A model generated the notes under the pieces. It searched no databases and was not told the DNA's origin. It was given only the letters and a program-made list of their open reading frames with translations. Positions 55,449 to 64,000 of a DNA stretch of 64,000 nucleotides are shown here, one piece after another (position 1 is the first letter of the stretch; each line of letters begins with the position of its first letter). Location of the stretch: contig JAUTXW010000059.1 in the NCBI GenBank assembly GCA_030620095.1, positions 62,001 to 126,000 on the forward strand, written 5' to 3'. The translations under genes were made by a program, and so were the position numbers. The stretch comes from Kuschelorhynchus macadamiae. Its lineage: Eukaryota; Arthropoda; Insecta; Coleoptera; Curculionidae.

Positions 55449-57500
55449 CACAATTTTCATTATTTTCGCATATATATATATAATAGCAGTGAAATAGCCA
55501 CTCATCAGATTAGCTCTTCTCAAACTCAATATATACAGTAAAAGTCCCCAGTACAAAACTTTGGGGTACTCCACTTAAGTTATGTAGATATGAGCTCTTA
55601 TTATTTTGTTTTTTATTATATAATTTTCAGGGGTAATACTGCTTCAAAATTATCGTTAATTTTGTATGAAAGCGTGTGGTACTGAAAAGGCATGAATTTA
55701 TTTTCTTTTTTGTTTTAAACAAAAACAAACAAAAAATAAAATAACCGAATGCAGTTTATGTATAATACGCGTGAATCCTGAATTATCGGGTAATTTGAAG
55801 GCGCGAACGATATTTTCCGATGATCTAAGTAACAGATTCTTCAAATAATTTTTCAGTTGGTGGCTGACAGTTATTATTGTTGATAAAAATAATTTTACAC
55901 TGACATTGATTAATTTTAATTCTAGAATAAGAATATATTTGAATTTATTAACTCTATAATATGAGGAACCATGAGTTAGCAGTAAGGTGGTTCGTTTAAA
56001 AAATAGTAATACTTCTTGATTTATAGTACTTTTTCCTGCAAAACTGCTATGGTCTGTTTTTATAAGCATTTTTAAAAGATTCTATGGGATTATCGCTCTA
56101 ATCCTTGCTACTATCGAATTATCGATGCAATCCTTGCTACTGTAGAATTATCGCTCTAATGCTGCGAAAATTGTATACCTCTCATGGGATTTTTTTATAC
56201 ATGAGGGAAATATTTCCCTAAATCCCACATCACTAAGCTTTTGCAGCCATATATCAAAACTGACAACACCTATTTGCTGAAATCTACAAATACTGCCAAT
56301 ACAATTTTACTATTATCTTAAGCTGTTGTATTTACAAGGTCCATCGTTGTGCTTAATGTATTACTGTTTTTTTTATAACACCGTGCTGAAATCACTATCA
56401 ATATACTTATCTATAAATACAAGCATTCTTCCTTTTTTTTCATAGTTTCAATCATTTGTTGTTCCACTAAGCCTTTGGCACCTGCTTTACAAATTGGAGT
56501 TTTTTTGCGATTTTAAGTTCATCTGGAAAGTTGCCACTAGTAAGCGCATTATGAATACATCTTACAACTATTAAAAGAAGATTGCCCTTCAGATTTCGGT
56601 GGTTCATACCACTTCACCATGCCTTGGAGAAGCTTTACTTTTAAGTCCCAAGATAATGTTCAGGATATCGATTTCATGAGTCTCTACTATAAAGCAACTA
56701 ATATTGCAATATATTTCACAGCATGTTGAGTAAAATCATCTGCCTCTTATTTCATTATTAATATTTCCAACAATTCTGTTGCCCACCTTTGTAAAATGTT
56801 TATTAATTTCATTGACTACCACCTCCGGCTTATTCATAACGATGTTGTTGTTCGTTAAAATTTGTATATTTGTTTCTCTTTTGTACTATTTAGCATGCTT
56901 CTACTGTTTTTTACATCTGTTTCAGCAGATGCTTCTTGTATCTATCAGGTGCTTGATTTTTACTTCCTCTTTTAATGTTATCAAAAGTTTATTGGGATGT
57001 TACATAGGATTATCCTCAACTATAACTGAACAGTTCTAGTTGCAGCTTGTCTCGGTGAAAACATGGTCTCAAATGCTACATGTGGTTTCAGTCACCGTGG
57101 TAGCACTGAATTCCTTTACAATGTTAAAGAGTTTGTAATTGTGAAGTGAAACTGTGTTTTTATAACCAAGAAAAAAATTGTAGATCTGATCAAGTAAATT
57201 AAAGTTAAAACCTCCTACGATCACATATCGGTTTAGGTATTTTGCCATGAATAATTTCGAAGGTTTTGATGAACTGGACATACTTGTAGATGGTGGTTAA
57301 TGTATTAGAATTATTTTTATTCCATGTTCACCTACAATTAAACTCAACCAGCTAAGGTTATCTTCAGGGAGGGATTTACTTAATTCTTGTCGTTTCTCTC
57401 TCACAGCCAAGTTCCTACGAGTAACAACTCATCACAATTATTTTGAATCACATAATACTGTACTTCAAAGAGTTTGTTACGAATGTTCTGAATGTTTATG
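55449..57500 (-). pseudogene. ORF2 (endonuclease and RT part) of the minus-strand non-LTR element
   Basis: Reading minus from 57500: NIQNIRNKLFEVQYYVIQNN starts the APE-type endonuclease; VIVGGFNFNLLDQ is its GDFN motif with D to G; LHNYKLFNIVKEF follows. Then NNIVMNKPEVVVNEINKHFT leads into the RT, with GLKSKASP, NFPDELKIAKK and LAVFVDFSK (motif A, with its Asp). SGVPQSFVLGTF (motif B, about 55600) precedes the transposon insertion at 55448. Between motifs A and B the spacing is about 700 bases where about 250 is usual, so another insert of roughly 450 bases lies near 55650-56090; the 123-codon minus frame there is probably part of it. Confidence 0.82.
56088..56165. repeat. 31-bp tandem repeat, about 2.4 units
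   Basis: TATCGCTCTAATCCTTGCTA, then TATCGATGCAATCCTTGCTA, then TATCGCTCTAATGCTGC, joined by CT-CGAAT/GTAGAAT. Confidence 0.8.
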
Positions 57501-57525
57501 TTGACAACATTTAACGTCATACAAA

Positions 57526-58400
57526 CTAGTTTTTTAAACATTTTTCATCTTCTACCAGAATGAATTTAGTGATTTCTGCCTTCCTCAATAATATTTTCCT
57601 ATTACTAATCCAAAGGAATTTGAACCCGTTTTTCTTTTTGAACTGTTGTGCTGCTTTAAACATGTCCAGATTGCGTGTGGTTAAATCATGGTTAAGAAAT
57701 ATTTTAATATTTATTCTGAATTCTAAGCTTTGGGTATTGAAACTAGTTCTCAACCTTGATCTCATTATATTTTTCTTAACTTCTTTATCTTGAAAAATTA
57801 CTTATATTTATTTTCTGCCATTTTTAATTTATCAAGTCGCAATGCCCTAAATATTATTTTAAAAAAATTATTACATATTGACCATTGGCATTTGCAACTT
57901 CTCTGAAATATTTTCGAGTCTTTTGCGTTGTTCCCATATAGAACGTTGTTCAGATATAGAACACCATGTAAAGCTATGTTGTTATTTAGTTCTTTCAGTT
58001 CGGTATTATCTAGTTGTTTCTTTATTTGTAACAACTCATCTTTTAGGTCCTTGTTTATTTTAATCTTTTCATTATATTCTATGAACAAATTATTATACTT
58101 CTTGTCCATTCCATCTTATTCAGTTTCTAACTTTGGCCATAGTATATGCCATTGGTTTTTTTTTTTAATTTTTGCATAGCTTTCCCTTTGCAACTATCAC
58201 AAAACAACGGATTGGTTGACTCTGATAGACCTTAGTAGAATTTTAATCGTATAGATAGATAGGTTCTATGTTTCCAAATCATGCAGTTATCACACAGAAG
58301 TCCGTTATCATCATCCGATATCTGTGTTTTACATATATCACGTTTTTCGTTCTTCGGCATTTTTACGTTACCATTGTTACTACTTTTTTGCGATAAGTTA
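57526..58400 (-). pseudogene. ORF1 of the minus-strand non-LTR element (PHD-like finger, coiled coil, CTD)
   Basis: ORF1 proteins bind element RNA. The minus strand shows ICKTQISDDDNGLLCDNC with WKH and, further on, FCDSCKGKA, a PHD-type zinc-finger pattern (about 58345-58185). Next comes a coiled-coil run (YNEKIKINKDLKDELLQIKK, 58109 on). Then, in a separate frame (57765-57526), IFLNHDLTTRNLDMFKAAQQ, NGFKFLWISNRKILLRKAE and FILVE match the C-terminal domain of such ORF1 proteins. It is broken between coiled coil and CTD, so it is dead. Confidence 0.8.
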
Positions 58401-61400
58401 TAATTAGAAGTACATACTTCTCTTCGGTCTTAATAACAGATGTTACATGTTTTTAAATATTCTTCGTATTTTCGACTATTTGGATATTATTTTGATAAAT
58501 AGCTTTCTTCCTCAGAATTGTATTAATTTTCTGAACGTTTTGATTCTAATGTATCTGAAATTGGCACTGAGAAGTTTGTTGTTACCCATATTAAAACATT
58601 ATATTTTGTGCTTTATATCTTACTACACCACTCACAGATACGATGTTAACCTACCTGAGTAATTCTGGAATGATTTTAATATGATTACATGTAACTGATA
58701 ATAAAACTTGGACATGTATACCGTCTAGCACATCTTTCTACGATAAATATTTTGAATTACACATAAACAATTTCAAAAATTATTAATAAATTAATATAAA
58801 AAAGGAGTTTAGTTTTTGCAAATAACTACACATTTTTACTCTAGGAACTCTATCTTTATAATTATTCAATCACCAACTTTTGCTCGCAATGCAGCTTTAT
58901 CTTTTCTTTTGTATTACGTGTACCATAACATAATTATGCGTCAATTATGGATGTTCAAACCTCATAAAAACCTAAATTACATGAACTTTTAAACCTTTTT
59001 TATATTTCCAGAATAACAAAATATTTAATTATTCGGATAACAACAAATTTTTTTGATGTTTTGTATGTTGTGGTTGTCAACAAAATAATTTTAAGGTTAA
59101 CAAGAATAATTGTCAAATCGAAGTCAAGAACCTGACCCAGTAAACGCCAAAAAATATATGCTTTTTCACGTCTAAGAATAGATTACTACTTCTAAACGGC
59201 TGTTAGTGTTTCGCAAAGTCACATGATTATGCGATCCTTAGCTTGGCTATCGCGAACTCTAAATCGCACGCCGGCACCGGTCCGTGTACCACTATTTGAG
59301 TAGCACTGGTCTAGACAAAGGCACAAATATTTCGGCATTTAATTTAAAAGAACGGTTTATTTCTTCAAGAATTATGCAATGTAAAGTTCATTCTGAGAGC
59401 GACTGAGGGTTTTAAACAAAGTATTATAAAAAACAGTCTAAGTATAATAACCTTAAATTACTGCCGAATCTTCATAATTAAGTGATTTCTAACTATTTGT
59501 CAGTTCTCAGCTTTTGATAGACAACGAATAATGCATTCCAGTTTTATACTTATAGACTAGGCTAAAGTATATTATCTCGAGTTTTGTGGTATTCCAAGAA
59601 TACCTATTAATTTAGTTTCCTTGGAGTAAAAAGTAATTTAATTGTATTTCCAGAGCTAAACCGGGTTGAAATCTGTTAAAGCTTGAATTAATGTTCAATA
59701 GACAGAAGGTTTGAATAAATTCTAGCAGAAGTTTAGTTAGCACACAAAACATTTTAACTCTTGACAAGATTAAAATGTTTTCTGTGGTAGTCAAAATCGA
59801 TGGTGTATAGCTAGATATGTGAAGAGAAACTCCACTAATGGACAAAGCTGTCCGAGCCAGGATAAAATAGTTCAATCCTACGAGGGAAGTAAAATTCTTA
59901 TAACTAAATATAACATATACTTCAAAATTTTTGGTACACATTATTTTATGAAATTGTTATAAACAAAGATAATTCTATTTAAGCTTGTATTAACTAACAG
60001 ATTTATAAGTAACAAAACCAACAACCTATATTAAATAAAGTGGTTTGTGCTATTAACAATGCGCAACTTTCCGCGAACATCGCCCGTTAAGTTTCGGACG
60101 GTTTCAACATCCACTTTCATTAATCCCTAAGTTACCTAGAGTAACGTATTTTTCGTCCTCCATAATAATGCCTCGGTCGTTTGCAAAATAACCTCGCCTT
60201 AATGACACATTGAACCTTTTTTAGATCTTAATAATTCTCTTATTTTTTGACCGATTTTGATAATTTTTGTATATGTCATAGGTTCACCTTTTTCAGTTTA
60301 TGAAAATGTCCTACCTTTGGTACAGGGTGTTTAAAAAATTCGCATTTTCTAAAATGTTGATTTTTAAGGTAGTTTTAATTGGATACAAAATCCTTTAATT
60401 TTGTATTTGCTAAAATAGATTAGACTACTTAAAATCAAGATTAGCATGATTTAAAATTTTAAAAATCTACAAAAAAACAAGAATTAAATAATTAATATAT
60501 TTATTATTAGACTCGAAAAATCTGAACATTAAATAATTTATCTAAAAAAAAACTAAATATCATCAACTAATAAATATGACTTTGATTTACTACAATAGCT
60601 TATACCTTTTAAAATTAAAATGGATTCCTTCTTTCTTTTTCGGAAAGTGATTTGCATTTTAAGAAGAAGGGGTTATCAGTAGTAGATTTTTGCGTGAAAT
60701 TTTTTAACATTAACATATTTCACTTATATGCTTCAAAATTCCTAATAAAAAATAAAAATTGGGGGCCTTCTTTAGGTCTCAAACAAAAGAAAACATATTG
60801 ACAGTAAATGTTGAATTTTCTCTGAGGTTTTAAAATTGAATTGAAAAAACTCCCAAAATAACCAAGTATCTTTTGCCGTTGATATGAAAAAGCGATATTC
60901 CTTTAAATAGGTTATATGTTGAAAGGGTCTATGTTTCCAAACCGACCAAAACATAAAAGCATAGTTTTCTGAGCCAAATAAATATACCTTTCGCATGCGA
61001 CTTAAAGTAAAAATGAAATTTAAAAATATAGAAATTTGTATTTCTTTTCCGACGATCTAATTTCTACGACAATTCAATGGAACTAATTTTTGAAATCGAA
61101 CTGTCAGAATAAAAACTAGCATTTGAATAACTTTTGACACATTCGTTAATAATGGCTTAATGATACTCACAAGCAGGTACTGTATAAAATGAAAAATATT
61201 TCGGATTTTATAGTATAAAAAGGTATTTATATAGTATTTGGTCATCATATCGATTTTATAGTAAATCTAAAATTCAGAGTAATAATAAATGCAACAGAAA
61301 CTCTGACATAAACGAATATCTCTCTGAAGTTGATAGGAATAATTTATGTCCAGTACGATATCGCCCCAGATTACAACGTACTAAAGACTACTAAAACTTG

Positions 61401-64000
61401 TTGATGTATTAAAACCAGCCGTTTCCCTTAAAATTCCGTAGAGCTATCAGGTTTTACGATCTCCATCAATATCACTTATCCTGCGAAAGGATAATTTCCT
61501 GCTGTCTCTCCTTTCAATCATCCATTTCCTGTGAAAATCTTATCCCATATCGATCGGCGAATGAAGAATTCATGCCCTGAAATTTGGTGCCTAGATTTAG
61601 GGGGTTACGTTATTATAGTGGCAAACGTGGCTCTCCACATTAATGAGAGAAAGTAGCAAACGAGGTTTAACTGGACTGCATTAATGCACTTGGCTGTTAA
61701 ATCACGAGATTTTCTATAATTAAATTTTATTAAAATAGACACACTGCGTTCGAGAGCTACCGTATTTGAAAAAACAGAAATTCCTTGAATGATAAACTGT
61801 TTAAAATATATTTGATTTCTTTTACAGAGAAAGAAAATTCATATATGTATATTTGTATATTATAAATGATATGAAAATACTGACTTTCTAATAATCTTTA
61901 CGAAAAAACAACATACTTTGAACATTGTTTTCTTCGTCGATAAATAAGACGTTGAAAAGTTAACGCGTTTTAGACTTATTCGGATATCCTCTTAACTTGC
62001 CCTGTCCTATTCTCAACAGTCTTAAAGTCTTAGTACCAGCTCTACATAACCATTATTATCGCTACATTTGCTAGTTTAAAGGTATAGGGTAATATGGACC
62101 AAGTTTTGAGGGAGGAAATGTAGGTATATTTAATAGTTTTAAATGGAAATGCACTGGAAGTATAAAATTTATAAAATGACTTTAAATTATATTGTGTTTT
62201 ATAAGTTAGGTCGATCAGATGTTCAAGTCTACAATGTTTAAAATTATTATTATATTGCTTTGCATAAAATTTGCTTGGTAAGAAAACCTAATTAAATATC
62301 GAAGTTTAAAAAAAAGCTTGTCTACTTTCTACGGTCCTTTCATATACCAGTGAGCCTTTCATTAAAGGAATGAAGTAAAAACGTAAATTTCTAAGTATAT
62401 ATTTCGAAGTATATAAACTGGAATTGGTCGAATGGCTACAAAGACAGTAAAAATTGTATACAGGGTGTCTCGCTTAAAACTCCAAAAAATGGTTTATCGA
62501 AAAACTAACGAAAATATTAAAATTTGGTAAAAAAAAGCAAAAATTTGATGGGGTAAAATGTAATTATTTGCGTAAAAAAATAAAAACTACCCTTTCACCA
62601 CTATAGGAATCGCGACACCATAAAAAGACAAAACAATTACAAGAACTTTAAAATTCTCAGAATTCAAAAACTCGTTTAGATCTAAGATACTTTTGTTTTA
62701 CAAATCAATCTCATTACTGCACTGAGATTCACTTAAATCCAAAAATTTTTCGCAAAATAAAAGGAATATTTTAATTAGGTACAAAGGTCTTATTTATTAA
62801 GTAAATTATAAATATTAAGAGCTGCGTCAATATCGACGGTGGCATTAGTATAAAGGTTGCGAGGCTAAGAAGAAATTAAAATTATAATCTAGGTGCATTT
62901 CTAACAATTTTTTTATTGTTTGCACAAAAGACGCTATATTTCGAAAAACAAAGCAATTATATTGGTGAAAATTAAAAAAAGTTTTAAAAATGGTCGTCGA
63001 ATTAAAATTTCGAATTTCTACAATTGTTTTGTTTTTTTTTCTGGTCGCGACCTCTATACTATACGGCGTCAACTTTGTTTCAGTTCTTAATAATTAATAT
63101 TTACTCAATTAAAGTTCATAAGCTCGAGAGAGATCGAGTTTAAGTAGAGCCCCTGTTTTAACCCAGCAGTAAGCAGTATAGTAATCAAATCGAGATGCAT
63201 GTAAAAAAATGCCTTGGAAATAAATATGTTTTTGAAATCTGAGTCTTTTAAACTTCTTGCAATTATTTCGGCTTCTCTTGATGTCTCCATGTCTATGGTA
63301 GTGAAGGCGTCGTATTTATTTTGTGCGAAAATAACTAAAATTTATCCCAGTAAATAACAACTTCTTACCAATTTTTGTTAACCCAATTAGTTCATGAGAA
63401 AGCGGCGTTTGAAATTTTAACTGAAACACCCCGCTAAATACTAAGTATAAAAAATAAGAAGTTTGACCTAAATACCTTGATGAAGTTTGAGGGCATGATT
63501 CAAGTTAAATATCAAATAATTTAGGAAATATTCAAAATTACCAAAAATTAGAGTAGGAAAATAGTGTTTAAATTTAAAAACACATTTTTTTCTCATAAAT
63601 ATAACCACTATCATGGTAAGGCATTAATTCAGGAGCGTATCAGAAATCGCTTAACTTATAATTGGAATACACCAAGCAAATGTTGGAACAAACATAGGAA
63701 AATCTATATGAATAAAATCACGCGAAAGTGAAGACTAATTCATTAATCTGGTATAAAATTATTATTAGATATAAATGTAAATATTAGACTTAATAAAAGG
63801 TAAACAAACATAATAAACAAAAAAATTGACAGTAAAATTATATCATAGCCTGACATTTTTCCTATTAATACAAATCAAGAAATGTGATAAAGTAATATTA
63901 AAAAATTTATTGAACAAACAATGTGAATCATAATTTGAAGTGTTATGTTCTAATATGGATTTAATACAAATTTATTACGGTGGTTCATTGCATCACTTTA
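58401..64000. other. Long intergenic stretch, no gene recognised
   Basis: No family motif on either strand. A 109-codon minus frame (59941-59612) is unsupported. TACAGGGTGTTTA (60321) and TACAGGGTGTCTC (62459) look like isolated mariner-type ends. Slightly GC-richer patches occur at 59240-59300, 60060-60200 and 61540-61700. Confidence 0.5.

Larger units (their letters stand above)
50340..58400 (-). mobile_element. Non-LTR retrotransposon (PHD-type ORF1, EN-RT ORF2), old and split
   Basis: The minus-strand element runs from ORF1 at 58400 to the RT C-terminus near 50340. It is split at 50859-55448 by a DNA transposon, with CACAATTTTC on both sides. Removing the insert restores the RT order: motif B, then the C-terminal part. 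The element is full of stops and indels. Clade assignment (CR1/Jockey-like) is tentative. Confidence 0.82.

Noticed and set aside
55698..56069. 123-codon minus frame
   Set aside because: It lies inside the decayed ORF2 of the non-LTR element and shows no RT motif, so it is treated as part of an insert and not a gene.
59612..59941. 109-codon minus frame, hydrophobic
   Set aside because: Considered a chemoreceptor exon, but no conserved C-terminal signature or splice sites are visible.
1..64000. CRISPR array, bacterial operons, riboswitches
   Set aside because: All repeats are transposon-like or microsatellite, the coding remnants are eukaryotic mobile elements, and no regular repeat-spacer structure exists.

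Overview
This is an AT-rich animal window, almost certainly from an insect. The evidence is the transposon cast: a BEL/Pao LTR element, several Tc/mariner-type elements of the DUF4817 class with 'TACAGGGTG' ends, a Tc1, hAT and PIF/Harbinger remnants, a Penelope-like fragment and EN-RT-type non-LTR fragments. I could not identify a host gene, tRNA or rRNA. The only long intact reading frames are the two of the BEL element. The species cannot be fixed from the sequence.

Layout. 1-16060: decayed intergenic DNA with a weak mariner-like fossil (0.75-1.1 kb), TA microsatellites, a coding-like frame broken by two TAG codons (5.89-6.34 kb), a hAT-type element with an 8-bp target duplication (7.45-8.46 kb), a small TIR element (10.68 kb), a ~130-bp tandem array (12.06-12.46 kb), and copies of two dispersed repeat families. 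16061-25191: a DUF4817 mariner-like element with very long terminal inverted repeats (about 465 bp). It is split by a complete BEL/Pao retrotransposon (17432-24270) with identical 339-bp LTRs, an ACATA target duplication and intact gag and pol. 25.2-35 kb: 'TACAGGGTG' ends, another copy of the composite repeat, a GTF2IRD2/ZBED-type hAT fossil (27.7-28.4 kb), a mariner-like fossil interrupted by an array of GATTTAAATC palindromes (30.6-31.4 kb), a ~200-bp tandem duplication, and a mariner-like element with ~220-bp TIRs (33.16-34.71 kb, minus). 35-50 kb: a PIF/Harbinger element, the composite repeat on the minus strand, foldback elements, a TATCGATA-rich block, a Penelope-like RT fragment, a Tc1 element inside a larger inverted repeat, and an RNase H fragment of a non-LTR element. 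50.3-58.4 kb: a three-level nest. A minus-strand non-LTR element (PHD-type ORF1, EN-RT ORF2) is split by a 4.6-kb DNA transposon with ACTGCC subterminal repeats, which itself carries a plus-strand non-LTR fragment and a foldback element. 58.4-64 kb: no recognisable gene.

How the parts relate. No host pathway is encoded here; the window is a layered record of transposition. The oldest layers are frameshifted transposases and RTs. The youngest is the BEL element, whose LTRs are identical and whose pol keeps its protease, RT, RNase H, zinc-binding and DDE integrase motifs. Its gag and pol meet at an ATGA stop/start overlap instead of forming one frame.
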